Shown here piece after piece: positions 1-8,581 of a DNA stretch of 64,000 nt (its first letter is position 1; each line of letters opens with the position of its first letter). The DNA comes from Streptomyces sp. 35G-GA-8 (GTDB taxonomy: Bacteria > Actinomycetota > Actinomycetes > Streptomycetales > Streptomycetaceae). Location: positions 62,001 to 126,000 of the forward strand of contig NZ_JAMHJQ010000010.1 of NCBI RefSeq assembly GCF_023534745.1, written 5' to 3'. The notes below the pieces were generated by a model, which had not been told where the DNA came from, searched no databases, and worked only from the letters and a program-made list of their open reading frames with translations. Made by a program: the position numbers and the translations under genes.

Positions 1-1
1 G

Positions 2-247
2 ACACCCACGGTACGCGTCGTGAACAGCGGGCCGGTCATCCCGCGCGAGGCGATCGGATCGCTGTACCAGCCCTTCCAGCGACTCGGCCACCGCTCCGCA
101 CGCGCCGACGGACACGGCCTCGGACTGTCGATCGTCGCCGCGATCGCCGACGCCCACCACGCCCGGATCGCCACCACACAAGGACCGGAAGGCGGACTCG
201 ACATCACCATCGCATTCCCGCAGGAAGGAACCAGGGAAAGACCGTAA
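2..247 (+). CDS. Sensor histidine kinase, C-terminal ATPase end (partial)
   Basis: Reading frame open from the left edge, so the gene starts outside the window and only about 81 residues are seen. The N-box-like phrase 'VVNSGPVI' is followed by a phenylalanine box (LYQPFQRLG) and the glycine-rich G2 box (GHGLGLSIV). These are the ATP-binding elements of a two-component kinase HATPase_c domain. The end (ITIAFPQE) is typical of the last beta strand of actinobacterial OmpR-class partner kinases. A response regulator is expected just upstream, outside the window. Signal and target cannot be judged from this fragment. Confidence 0.85.
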   Translation, partial: TPTVRVVNSGPVIPREAIGSLYQPFQRLGHRSARADGHGLGLSIVAAIADAHHARIATTQGPEGGLDITIAFPQEGTRERP

Positions 248-550
248 GACTGGGGTCCTGTGAACGAGAGGGCTGCACGCGGCGCCCGCGAGAGAGGGGT
301 ACGGGACGCCTGCGTCCGATCCGCCGGAACTGCCCACGCCACGGACACGAGAACGACGCGAACAGCCCGCACAGCTCGCATGATCCGGTCTGTGCGGCCA
401 CGACGGCAGGACCGGCCGGATCGAGTGGCTATGTCTAGTTTCAGCAGCAGCGTCTGTCTGCGAGTTCGGACGGCAGTTGATGATCTTGGGGCCCGTAGAT
501 GTTGACGAGAAATGACGTCAGGCGGGGAACGGAGTGTTTGACTGGCTCGT
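248..550. other. Intergenic region, no gene seen
   Basis: About 300 bp between the kinase and the methyltransferase. Open frames here lack recognisable protein sequence. No strong hairpin or operator-like palindrome was found by eye. Confidence 0.5.
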
Positions 551-1324
551 ATGTCATCGATTCTTGGCGTGCCCCGGCCTGATCAGGCTTCCTACATGCT
601 GCGGGCCGCCGCCGGCGATGCGGGCCGCGCGTACAAGCAGCAGTTGCTCGACCTGTTGGATCTCCAGGAGGGCCACACCGTCCTGGACGTGGGATGCGGC
701 CCGGGCACAGACCTGCCGGCGCTGGCGGAACGTGTCGGAGACTGGGGCACGGTGATCGGCGTCGACCGTGACCCGGCCATGCTTGCCCAGGCTCGCGAAC
801 GCACGAACGACCTGCACCGGGTGGAGATCCGTGAAGGGGACGTGCACGCACTCCCCGTCGAGCCGGGCACGGTGGATCGGGCCAAGATTGACCGAGTCCT
901 CATGCATGTTGACGAACCCGGGGATGCTCTTGCACAGCTCCATCGTGCAACCCGGCCAAGCGCGCGGATCGGCCTTGCCGAACCCGATTGGGACACCCTG
1001 ATCGTTGACGCTGAGGATCTTGAGACGAGCCGCGCTTTCACCCGCTATACCACCGCAGAAATGGTCCGCCATGCGACCATCGGACGCAGCCTTGCGCGTT
1101 TCGCCGAACAGGCAGGCTTCTGCGTCGAAGCTGTGCTCGCCACGACACCAGTCTTCCGTGACTTTCAAGAGGCGGACCACACCCTGGGCCTCGGCCGCAA
1201 CATGCAGAAAGCCATCAACGAAGGCCGCGTCGACCGAGACCGCGGCCATCGCTGGTTCGCCAGCCTTTCCCAGGGGCCGTTCTACGCATCGTTCACTCTC
1301 GTCAGCGTGATTTGCTCCCGCTGA
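551..1324 (+). CDS. Class I SAM-dependent methyltransferase
   Basis: 257 residues. Motif I for S-adenosylmethionine binding is clear (VLDVGCGPGTD, about residues 44-54), followed by the acidic end of beta 2 (VIGVDRDP) and a motif II-like 'EGDVHALP'. The arrangement matches the Methyltransf_11/25 (UbiE/Coq5-like) group. The N-terminal part with 'AGRAYKQQLL' resembles streptomycete methyltransferases acting on small molecules, but the substrate cannot be told. The ATG start is preceded by no strong ribosome site. An IS fossil begins three bases after the stop, so the original downstream neighbour may be lost. Confidence 0.8.
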   Translation: MSSILGVPRPDQASYMLRAAAGDAGRAYKQQLLDLLDLQEGHTVLDVGCGPGTDLPALAERVGDWGTVIGVDRDPAMLAQARERTNDLHRVEIREGDVHALPVEPGTVDRAKIDRVLMHVDEPGDALAQLHRATRPSARIGLAEPDWDTLIVDAEDLETSRAFTRYTTAEMVRHATIGRSLARFAEQAGFCVEAVLATTPVFRDFQEADHTLGLGRNMQKAINEGRVDRDRGHRWFASLSQGPFYASFTLVSVICSR

Positions 1325-1326
1325 GG

Positions 1327-1690
1327 TCAGCCGGCCCTGGCGGGGGCTTGGGCTCGTGCTCGGGTGCTGGCGAGGCGGTAGGAGTCGGTGCCGGTCTCGA
1401 TGATGGTGCCGTTGAAGGTGAGGCGGTCGACGATGGCCACGGGCGATGGTCTTGTTCAACTGCTTCTCGTCGACGGCCTCGACCAGCTCGTTCACCAGCT
1501 TCGTGGCGAGCGTTTAGCGGACCCGATAGCCCTTCATAGCGGCCTCGGTGCCCAGAGCGATGAGCATGTGGGACTTCCCAGTGCCGGAGTCCACGATCAG
1601 GCAGAGCGACTGACTCTGCTTGATCCATCCGCAGCTGGCGAGGGTGTGGATGGTCGCCGCGTCGACCCTCGACATCCGCAGCATGACCAG
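1327..1690 (-). pseudogene. IstB-like IS21 helper ATPase, decayed fragment
   Basis: On the minus strand the frame reads 'GWIKQSQSLCLIVDSGTGKS', a Walker A region, then 'HMLIALGTEAAMKGYRVR', as in IstB ATPases of IS21-family elements. A TAA stop at 1514-1516 replaces the expected Tyr codon. The frame then resumes 'TLATKLVNELVEA...KQLNKTIAR' and jumps, with a frameshift, to 'VAIVDRLTFNGTIIETGTDS' and a normal-looking C-terminus ending in TGA at 1327-1329. About 60 central residues and the N-terminal third are missing. This is a dead transposition helper; no istA is visible. Confidence 0.8.
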
Positions 1691-1910
1691 CACCCTTCAC
1701 CAAGAGCATCCCGATGCTGCCCCGGGAGGAGCCGCCATGCCTCAAACTCATCAACATCACCCAATCGTGGTTTTGGGCGCCTCCCAAACCCGTCGACAAC
1801 TGACGTCACTACCGCTCGATAAAGCCATGGTGGCCAACTGACGGCCTCTGCCCACCTGCTCTGCGGTCCGTCATCCTTGCGGCCGATGTGTCCCGGGGCT
1901 GGGCGGCGTT

Positions 1911-2849
1911 CTATCGGCTCAGCTGCGAGCGCAGAGCGGTGATGAACCAACTGAAGACCGGCGCGAGAGTAGGCGGTACCGGCCATCCATTGATGGTCGA
2001 CAGAAGCTGCCAGTAGCGCTCTGCCCTGGGGTCCGCGCCGGTCTCCAATCGGGTGACAAGCCATCGCCGCAGGTCGGCATCGTCGGTGCGTCCGAAAGTC
2101 TCGGCATAGAGACCGGCGAGGGAATCGACGATGGGCGCCGCCAGCTCGGACATCGGCTGGATTCCCGCTTCGAGAGCCTTGTCGACCTGTTCACACACCG
2201 CTCTGGTCAGATCATGATGCAGGCCGGTCGTGTCGCCCTGCGCCCGCTCCGCTGCCTGGTGTTCGGCCATCCTCCGGACGGCGGCCCGGAAGTCCGTGTC
2301 CTGGCAGAGTTCCGCCAGTTCCACCCACGCCTCGACCTGTTCGGGAGCCGGGTCGTCGGGGAGTTGGGGCATGGCCGAACGCATCATGGCCACGAACTCC
2401 GGGTTGGCGTCGAGACCGCCGAAGGTGTCATCGATGAAGTCGTTCACCAATCGCTGTCGTTCGCTGTCAGAGAGCTTGACGAGTCTGTGCATGAGATCCA
2501 ATTCCTCGGGTGTGGGGCCACGCTTGGCTACCGCTCTCAGTACTGAGCGCCGCAGACGGAGCGTACGAATCTGCACGTCCAGGGCGTCGGCATGCGCCGA
2601 CGCCACCTCGGGGACGGAGACTTCCCGGTCGAGAACCTTCCTGATGGCGGAAAGATCCAGCCCCAGGTCGCGCAGGGTACGCACGAGATCGAGACGTGTG
2701 ACGGCGTCGATGTCGTAGAGCCGGTAGCCGGCCGGGCTTCGGTCAGTCGGCGGCACGATTCCCGCGTCGGAGTAGAACCGAATGGTCTTCACCGTCAGCC
2801 CGGTCCGCCGGGCAAGATCACCAATCGCGTAGAGCGCGTCGCCGTTCAT
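1911..2849 (-). CDS. MerR family transcriptional regulator
   Basis: 312 residues from ATG at 2849, with an AAGGTGGAG ribosome site; a GTG three codons upstream is an alternative. The N-terminus is a classic MerR winged helix (YAIGDLARRTGLTVKTIRFYSDAG, then PAGYRLYD). The C-terminal ~200 residues are helical, with no Cys cluster for metal binding, so it probably senses an organic ligand. The length is well above metal-type MerR proteins and fits the drug-sensing group. A 6-bp inverted repeat just upstream fits autoregulation. No partner gene is adjacent: the divergent side holds no nearby start codon. Confidence 0.85.
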   Translation of the reverse strand: MNGDALYAIGDLARRTGLTVKTIRFYSDAGIVPPTDRSPAGYRLYDIDAVTRLDLVRTLRDLGLDLSAIRKVLDREVSVPEVASAHADALDVQIRTLRLRRSVLRAVAKRGPTPEELDLMHRLVKLSDSERQRLVNDFIDDTFGGLDANPEFVAMMRSAMPQLPDDPAPEQVEAWVELAELCQDTDFRAAVRRMAEHQAAERAQGDTTGLHHDLTRAVCEQVDKALEAGIQPMSELAAPIVDSLAGLYAETFGRTDDADLRRWLVTRLETGADPRAERYWQLLSTINGWPVPPTLAPVFSWFITALRSQLSR

Positions 2850-2864
2850 GCCCTCCACCTTGCT

Positions 2865-2883
2865 GTCTCCCCCTACTGGAGAC
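2865..2883. promoter_or_regulatory. Probable MerR operator
   Basis: On the minus strand GTCTCC-AGTAGGG-GGAGAC is an inverted repeat with perfect 6-bp arms. It lies between TTGAGT and CAAGGT, which are 19 bp apart. That long spacer is the hallmark of MerR-activated promoters. It sits 16 bp before the MerR start codon. Confidence 0.55.
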
Positions 2884-3074
2884 TCAAGCGGTTAAAGCCC
2901 TCGACCAGCCGGATGCCGTCGGCGCGCCTGGTTCGCCGTGGAATCTCCCGGAGCGTCCGGCGAGGTGACCGTTCCCGAAGCGCGCGCGGTGCGGGTGCGG
3001 TGGGGTGGCCGCCAGCCGGGCGCGTGCTGCCGGATACGAGCGCGCCGGCTCTGCCCTGAGGGCCGGTCGGCCCG

Positions 3075-4103
3075 CTACGCATCCAGTTCCACGGTGATGT
3101 GCGGGGACAGCGCGCGAAGGAAACCGGGCGCGTCGAAGACCTCTCCCGCGGAGGCGACACCGACTGTCCTGGTCCGGCCCGTGAGGATACGCTCGACCGC
3201 CTCCACCGCGAGTGGCGCGGTGACGGCATAGATGTCCTGCCCCCTTGCCGCGGCGCGCCGTTCGATGCCGCCCGAGCGTACGACGACGTCGACGAGGAAG
3301 GTCTGCGCGGACCGCCCCCGCACGTCGACCGCGGCCGGTGCCGGGGTGTCGGGGGACGACACCTCCCTGGCCGCCTCCACCGTCATGTACGTACGCACTT
3401 CCGGGATGGACAGGTGGCTGGGAATGGTGACGACATCAGCCATCGTGAACTCCCCGATCACCGCCCGGGGGCCCATCGGGCCCGGGAAAGGCCACTGAAG
3501 GGTCGGCGGGTCGTCGTGACGGTACTCCAGCCGCCCCTTGGTGAACACAGCACGTCCCCCGCCCCGCCGCTGCCGGGAGACCGCACCGGCCGTGCGCGTT
3601 CCCGCGGTGGGATGCCAGCCGCTCAGCCCGTACGCGATGTGGGCCTCATCCGCCGCCGTCCACTCCCCCATCGCCGCGGTGGCCAGCAGGTCACCGAGAC
3701 CGCCGTAGAAGGCCATCGCCGGGACGACCACCACTCCCGCGGCGCGAGCACGGCCCGCGAAACGCGCGAACGTATCGGCGTTGGCCTCGATCTCGGCCGC
3801 CACGTCCACATAGGGGATCCCGGCACGCAGAGCCGCCTCTATCACGGGAGCCGCCGTCGTGGCGAACGGCCCGGCACAGTTGATCACGGCAGACGCGCCG
3901 GACAGCGCACGGTCGAGCGAGGCCGGATCCTCCACCGACGCCACACGGGCGCCGAGACCGGACTCGCGGGCCAGCGCCTCCAGTTGTCCCGCATCGCGGC
4001 CGGAGAGAACCGGGACCAGGCCGCGCTCCCTCAACCGCGCCACCACAAAGCGCCCGGTGTGCCCGTACGCGCCGAACACCGTCACTGTCCGTTCCGACTT
4101 CAT
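3075..4103 (-). CDS. Saccharopine dehydrogenase-like NAD(P)-binding protein
   Basis: 342 residues from ATG at 4103, chosen because AGGGGGAG lies just upstream and the Rossmann fold begins at once (VTVFGAYGHTGRF, GxxGxxG-like). Further features are 'VINCAGPFATTAAPVIEAAL' and 'GIPYVDVAAE', typical of the saccharopine dehydrogenase NAD-binding/trans-acting enoyl reductase superfamily. Members of this branch are usually orphan oxidoreductases rather than lysine enzymes. The frame stays open further upstream, but that would overlap the divergent regulator gene. The neighbouring AraC-type regulator, 117 bp away and divergent, is the likely controller. Confidence 0.78.
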   Translation of the reverse strand: MKSERTVTVFGAYGHTGRFVVARLRERGLVPVLSGRDAGQLEALARESGLGARVASVEDPASLDRALSGASAVINCAGPFATTAAPVIEAALRAGIPYVDVAAEIEANADTFARFAGRARAAGVVVVPAMAFYGGLGDLLATAAMGEWTAADEAHIAYGLSGWHPTAGTRTAGAVSRQRRGGGRAVFTKGRLEYRHDDPPTLQWPFPGPMGPRAVIGEFTMADVVTIPSHLSIPEVRTYMTVEAAREVSSPDTPAPAAVDVRGRSAQTFLVDVVVRSGGIERRAAARGQDIYAVTAPLAVEAVERILTGRTRTVGVASAGEVFDAPGFLRALSPHITVELDA

Positions 4104-4186
4104 GGACTCCCCCTGTACTCGAACTCGAACCGCTCTGCCGCGATCTGTCACGGACATCCTGACGAGAACCGCCATCCAGCCGTGAG

Positions 4187-4221
4187 TGTCCGGAACGCCA
4201 TGCCCCGTACAATTCCGGACA
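4187..4221. promoter_or_regulatory. Inverted repeat in divergent promoter, likely AraC/GlxA-type operator
   Basis: TGTCCGGAA (4187-4195) and its exact complement TTCCGGACA (4213-4221) face each other across 17 bases. They end on the preferred start codon of the regulator gene. The position suits repression or autoregulation by the adjacent GlxA-type regulator and shared control of the divergent dehydrogenase. Confidence 0.45.
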
Positions 4222-5177
4222 TGCATACTGTGGCCCTGGCCGTCACCGACGGGATACTGCACTTCGAACTGTCCCTGGCATGCGAGGTCTTCGGCCCCGC
4301 CCCGGCAGGCGTGAACGGTCCCTGGTACGACCTCGCCGTCTGCGGACCGGGCGTTGTACGGGCCGGCCGGTTCCAACTGCCTCCCGACCACGGCCTCGAC
4401 CGGCTCCCGCACGCGGAGACAGTGATCGTCCCCGGCTGGGCGGATACCGACCAGGATCCGCCCGCGGACCTCGTCGACGCGGTCCGCGCGGCCCACGAGG
4501 CAGGTGCGCGTGTGGTCTCTCTCTGCACCGGCGCGTTCGTACTGGCCGCCGCCGGCCTGCTGGACGGAAAACGCGCGACCACGCACTGGGCACACACCCG
4601 AGCCCTGGCCGACCGCTACCCCCGGGTCACGGTCGACCCCGACGTCCTCTACGTGGACAACGGCAGCGTCCTCACCTCCGCCGGCAAGGCCGCCGCCATG
4701 GACCTGTGCCTGCACCTCGTCCGCCACGACCACGGATCAGCGATCGCCAACACACTCGCCCGGCGCCTGGTCGTACCACCGCACCGGGACGGCGGCCAGG
4801 CCCAGTACGTGACCACTCCCGTCCCCCCACCGGGCAACCACCCGCTCGCCGACCTCCTCCCCTGGGCCATCACGCGGTTGGACCAGCCCCTGACCGTGGA
4901 AGACCTGGCCCGCCAGGCACGGATGAGCTCACGCAACCTGAGCCGCCACTTCAGGACCGTCACCGGCACCACCCCCCTGCGATGGCTGCTCACCCAACGC
5001 ATCCGCCACGCCCAGGAACTCCTGGAAACCACCGACAACGGCATCGACAGCATCGCGAAGACCACCGGCATGGGCACCGCCACCACACTGCGTCGCCACT
5101 TCAACCGCACCATCGGCGTACCACCCGACACCTACCGCCGAACCTTCCGCACATCCGCGCCGGGTGGAATGACCTGA
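4221..5177 (+). CDS. GlxA-type transcriptional regulator (DJ-1/PfpI + AraC HTH)
   Basis: 318 residues from ATG at 4221; an in-frame ATG at 4200 is possible. Residues ~1-170 form a DJ-1/PfpI-like domain starting 'MHTVALAVTDGILHFELS', with the nucleophile-elbow region 'VVSLCTGAFVLAAAGLLDG' and 'TTHWAHT'. Residues ~210-315 carry two AraC helix-turn-helix units (LTVEDLARQARMSSRNLSRHF and GIDSIAKTTGMGTATTLRRHF). This architecture is shared by amine and quaternary-ammonium catabolism regulators such as GlxA/GbdR. It is probably the regulator of the divergent dehydrogenase-like gene. The long open frame upstream is a shadow of that gene. Confidence 0.85.
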   Translation: MHTVALAVTDGILHFELSLACEVFGPAPAGVNGPWYDLAVCGPGVVRAGRFQLPPDHGLDRLPHAETVIVPGWADTDQDPPADLVDAVRAAHEAGARVVSLCTGAFVLAAAGLLDGKRATTHWAHTRALADRYPRVTVDPDVLYVDNGSVLTSAGKAAAMDLCLHLVRHDHGSAIANTLARRLVVPPHRDGGQAQYVTTPVPPPGNHPLADLLPWAITRLDQPLTVEDLARQARMSSRNLSRHFRTVTGTTPLRWLLTQRIRHAQELLETTDNGIDSIAKTTGMGTATTLRRHFNRTIGVPPDTYRRTFRTSAPGGMT

Positions 5178-5232
5178 CGACAGAGAAAACCCCGGCCAAT
5201 CCCGGCCGCCGGGGGCTGGGCGCCCAGTCACA

Positions 5233-5274
5233 AGTCACCAGTCACCAGTCACCAGTCACCAGTCACCAGTCACC
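5233..5274. repeat. Heptanucleotide tandem repeat (AGTCACC)x6
   Basis: Six perfect head-to-tail copies of AGTCACC, preceded by one degenerate copy. The array lies between two convergent genes and contains the TGA stop of the carboxylesterase (minus strand, 5270-5272). Copy-number change by slippage would not alter the esterase as long as the first unit is kept. Confidence 0.95.
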
Positions 5275-6601
5275 AATTGATCTGCTGGACGGACATCTCG
5301 TCGCCATTCCATTGCGGCCATTCGACTTCGGCGGTGCCCGGCGTACCGTACCGCGCGAAATGCCCCCAACTCCGCCGTAAGCCCCTGCCGTTGGCCTCGA
5401 CGGTGGCCCAGTCGGTGCTGCCCAGCACCGGACTGTCGGCCCACGCCTCCCGTGTCCCCAGCAGGAAGGGCACCTCGATGCCATGCACAGCGCCGAAACC
5501 CCCCTCTGCCGGTGCCCAGCCGAACTCGTAGAGAAAGGCCGCTCCGCCTGCGTCGAGGACCTGTCGGCCGGCCTCGTGCGCCGGCTCGACGAACGTCTTG
5601 CGGGACATCGTCGCGACGGCTTCCCTGGGTACCGGCGACGCGGCGCCGACCACAAAGGCCCCGCCCTCGTCGGAGGTGTAGCCGATGACGAGGTCCGGCA
5701 CGGGTTCGGAGCGGAAGGTCCGTTCGCGCGTCTCGGTGTCCGGGAGCGGTTCCATCAGGGCGGGCCGGAACGACACTGTCCCCGGCCTTGCCGGCGTGTC
5801 CGCGTTCCACTGCTCGGTCCGGGCCTGGGCGTCGAGGATCCGCCGCACCGGGAGGGTCATCAGATCGCCACCCGCTGCCTCGGCGAAGTAGGGCCCCGCC
5901 GCGAATGCCTCGTCGCGGGTGGGGAGCCTCGCCAGGGACGGTGCGCTCTGCGCGATCACCCGGCGGATCAGCTTCCGGGCGCGCGGGACCGACAGGAGCG
6001 CCATGGCGGAGCTCGCGCCGGCGGACTGACCGAAGACGGTGATGCTCGCCGGATCGCCGCCGAACGCGGTGATGTTGTCGTGCACCCATTCCAGCGCGAG
6101 GATCTGGTCGTACAGGCCGAGGTTGCCCTCGCTGACCCCCTCGTGGGCGAGGAAGCCCAGCGCGCCCAGCCGGTAGTTGATCGACACAACGACGACATCG
6201 CCGTCGGCGGCGAGCCGCCCACCGTCGTACATGGGGAGGGTGCCGCCGCCGGTCAGGTACCCGCCGCCGTGCACCCATACCATCACCGGTCGGCTCCCGG
6301 TGAGATCCGCTGTCGTGATCGCCAGGTAGAGGCAGTCCTCGGATTGCGGCGGCTCGTTCCGGTGTGGGCCGTAGACCGGTTCCAGACGGGACGGCAGCTG
6401 CGGGCAGATCGGGCCCGGCCGGGTCGCGTCGACGGGGAGGGTGTGCCGGGCGGCCGGGACCGGCCGCGCGAACCGCTCGGCCGTTCCGTAGCGGATCCCG
6501 GCGAACCGCAGTAGCCGGTCCGTTCCACGGAGGCCGGTGACAGGACCGGACTCCGGGTGGGCGACCACTCGTCCGGCGCCGGTGTCGATGTGGGTGTTCA
6601 T
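5270..6601 (-). CDS. Type-B carboxylesterase/lipase
   Basis: 443 residues from ATG at 6601, with an AAGGAG ribosome site eight bases before. The family marks are all present: 'SEDCLYLAI', the oxyanion-hole region 'VMVWVHGGGYLTG', 'NYRLGALGFLAHEG', 'NLGLYDQILALEWVHDNI', and the nucleophile elbow GQSAG. A C-terminal 'HGIEVPFLLGT' supplies the catalytic His region. The protein is slightly short for the family (about 500) and has no signal peptide, so it is cytoplasmic. The stop codon lies inside the AGTCACC repeat array. Likely general ester hydrolysis. Confidence 0.9.
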   Translation of the reverse strand: MNTHIDTGAGRVVAHPESGPVTGLRGTDRLLRFAGIRYGTAERFARPVPAARHTLPVDATRPGPICPQLPSRLEPVYGPHRNEPPQSEDCLYLAITTADLTGSRPVMVWVHGGGYLTGGGTLPMYDGGRLAADGDVVVVSINYRLGALGFLAHEGVSEGNLGLYDQILALEWVHDNITAFGGDPASITVFGQSAGASSAMALLSVPRARKLIRRVIAQSAPSLARLPTRDEAFAAGPYFAEAAGGDLMTLPVRRILDAQARTEQWNADTPARPGTVSFRPALMEPLPDTETRERTFRSEPVPDLVIGYTSDEGGAFVVGAASPVPREAVATMSRKTFVEPAHEAGRQVLDAGGAAFLYEFGWAPAEGGFGAVHGIEVPFLLGTREAWADSPVLGSTDWATVEANGRGLRRSWGHFARYGTPGTAEVEWPQWNGDEMSVQQINW

Positions 6602-6818
6602 GGGCTGGCTCCTTGTGTTGTCCTGAGAGTGGTTCAGCCGCGCGGGGCACGGCGCCGTGCGCGGTCCTACGCGAGGCCGCCGCGGAAGTACAGCGCGGTC
6701 GGGAGCAGGCGGACGCCCTTCTGCCGTTGTGCGGCCGGTGTCCATACCATCGGTGGCCACCGACGCGGCCCGGCGAAACGGCAGGCCCTGAGGCAGGGCC
6801 GTCCCCGCGTCGGCGCGG

Positions 6819-8162
6819 TCACGCGAGTGCGGCGCGCCGACGACCCGCCAGCCGCAGGACGGTCAGCCCCAGCACCGGCAGCGTCATCAGCACGAGGAAC
6901 ACCGTGGACAGGCTCGCCACCCCGCCGAGACCGCCCACCAGGGAGGCGCCGATGCTGGCACCGGTGAAGGACACCAGCGTCGCGACCCCGATGGCGACGC
7001 CGCGATCGGTGGCGGCCACCGCCTCGTTGACGGCCGACATCATGGCCGGCTGTCCCAGCCCGAACGCCACCGCGGTGAGCGCCACGCCCAGCGCGAGTAC
7101 CGGGGGGAAGTCCATGGCCACGCCGACCGCGGCGACGGGCAGTGCCAGGGCCGCGATGGCGCACGCGACGGTGATGGCGGGCCGTGCGCCCAGCCGGGCG
7201 AGCGCCCTGCGGCAGAACGACGGGGCCACCAGCCCGACGACCGCCGCCGGCAGCATCAACAGGCCGGTGGCCAGCGGTGTCCAGCCCCAGCCGGCGGCCA
7301 CACTGGGTACCCCCACGAGCAGTGCGAACCAGCCGGCCGGTATGGCGGAGGCGGCGAACGCACTGTGCAGCACCGCCGGGTTGGTCACGACGGAGCGGGG
7401 CAGGAACCCGTGTGGTCGCGCCCGCACCCGGGCGACGACGGCCGGTGCGCCCGCGGCGAGCAGCACCGCGCCGGTGATCGCCGTGACCGGGCCCGAGGAC
7501 GGCGACTGCAGCAGCAGTACGAGCCCGGACGCGGCGGTCGCGACGAGCAGGGCACCGGTGCGGTCGATGCGCTTGCCGGACCCGCCGGACGGCGCGAGCC
7601 GGGCCACGTACGGGAGGGCGAGCAGCCCGAGCGCGGGCAGCGCCACGGCCGGCCGCCAACCGCCGATGTTTTCCAGTGCCCCGCCGATAAGGGGACCCAG
7701 TGCGCTGAATGTGGCCCCCACCCCGGTCACCCGGCCGAGCGCCGCACCCCGCTGCGGCTCTGCCCACAGCACCGAGAGCAGTGCGGTGGTCAGCACCGCG
7801 ATGCTCGCCCCGCCGAAGCCCTGCACCACCCGGGCGACGATCAGGAACGCGAAGTTCGGGGCCAGCGCGGACGCGACCGCGCCGACCGCCATCGTCACCA
7901 CCCCGACGACGAGGGGAACCCGCAGTCCGTACGCGTCGGCCAGCCGTCCGTGCAGCGGGGTCGCGACGGCAAGCATCACCGTGTACACGCTGATCGCCCA
8001 GGCGGCGCCGCCCGCGCTGATGTCGAACTCGCCCGATATCTGGGGCAGGCTCACCGCGAGGGCGGACGTACCGGTGGTGGCGAGTCCATAGATGACTCCG
8101 AGGAGGGTGGGGATCCACCCGGGGGAACGCACGCTCCGGGGCGTGCCCTTGTGGGTGCTCAC
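6819..8162 (-). CDS. MFS transporter (drug exporter-like)
   Basis: About 447 residues from GTG at 8162, with AAGGAAAT upstream. It has a dozen or so hydrophobic segments. The loop 2-3 motif A is present (GRLADAYGLRVPLVVG), as is the drug/H+ antiporter motif C-like stretch 'GATFSALGPLIGGAL'. This places it among proton-driven exporters of small molecules. It lies divergent to a TetR regulator, with a TetR-type palindrome between them, the usual arrangement of an inducible efflux pump. An 8-codon reading frame overlaps the start codon as GTGA and may couple translation. Confidence 0.88.
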   Translation of the reverse strand: MSTHKGTPRSVRSPGWIPTLLGVIYGLATTGTSALAVSLPQISGEFDISAGGAAWAISVYTVMLAVATPLHGRLADAYGLRVPLVVGVVTMAVGAVASALAPNFAFLIVARVVQGFGGASIAVLTTALLSVLWAEPQRGAALGRVTGVGATFSALGPLIGGALENIGGWRPAVALPALGLLALPYVARLAPSGGSGKRIDRTGALLVATAASGLVLLLQSPSSGPVTAITGAVLLAAGAPAVVARVRARPHGFLPRSVVTNPAVLHSAFAASAIPAGWFALLVGVPSVAAGWGWTPLATGLLMLPAAVVGLVAPSFCRRALARLGARPAITVACAIAALALPVAAVGVAMDFPPVLALGVALTAVAFGLGQPAMMSAVNEAVAATDRGVAIGVATLVSFTGASIGASLVGGLGGVASLSTVFLVLMTLPVLGLTVLRLAGRRRAALA

Positions 8163-8185
8163 GGTATTTCCTTGTTGATGTTCAT
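8159..8185 (-). other. Possible leader peptide MNINKEIP before the MFS gene
   Basis: ATG at 8185 opens an 8-codon frame whose TGA overlaps the GTG start of the exporter gene by 4 bp. The exporter's ribosome site lies inside it. Such overlaps usually mean translational coupling, but a frame this short can arise by chance. Confidence 0.3.
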
Positions 8186-8581
8186 GGTGTTCCCAGTTCG
8201 TCGGCGGGGTTGAGCGGGTCGGGGACTTGTGTGCGCAGAGGGCTGCCCGTCGCCCGCGGACGGCGCGAGCGGCGGGCCCGTTGAGCAGTACGACGATGCC
8301 GTCCGCATCGGCCTGGCCGAGTCGGTGATGAGCCATGGCATGGGGAAGGCAGGCAGCGTTTCCGGCATGGCGTGGCAGCTCTCCGTAACTAAACGATTGT
8401 TCATTTGCGGGGAGCAGCCTAGCGCCGTGCGCCTGCGCGCGCAGCCCACGTACGGGCAGGATGTGACCGAGATCATCCCCGGCGTGCCCGACCTCCTCGG
8501 CTACATGGCCCGGCGTGGGCGAAACCGGCGCGGGCGGCATTGGTCTTCGATGGGCCCCGACATCACCGGTTACAGTGCCTC
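8163..8581. other. Divergent promoter region between MFS and TetR genes
   Basis: About 420 bp without a convincing gene. It holds the TetR-type palindrome at 8385-8403 and the short leader frame next to the exporter. Longer open frames crossing it have no recognisable sequence. Confidence 0.6.
8385..8403. promoter_or_regulatory. TetR-type operator, copy 1
   Basis: GTAACTAAACGATTGTTCA contains the near-palindrome AACGATTGTT. It shares GTAACTnnACGATnGTT with a second site at 9271-9290, in front of the aldo/keto reductase. It is placed between the divergent exporter and regulator genes. Confidence 0.6.

Noticed and set aside
3099-4220. Long N-terminal extension of the GlxA-type regulator
   Set aside because: It runs antisense through the whole dehydrogenase-like gene; the DJ-1 domain begins only at 4221.
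5233-5274. Attachment site or origin iterons
   Set aside because: A 7-bp microsatellite with no tRNA, integrase or replication gene nearby.
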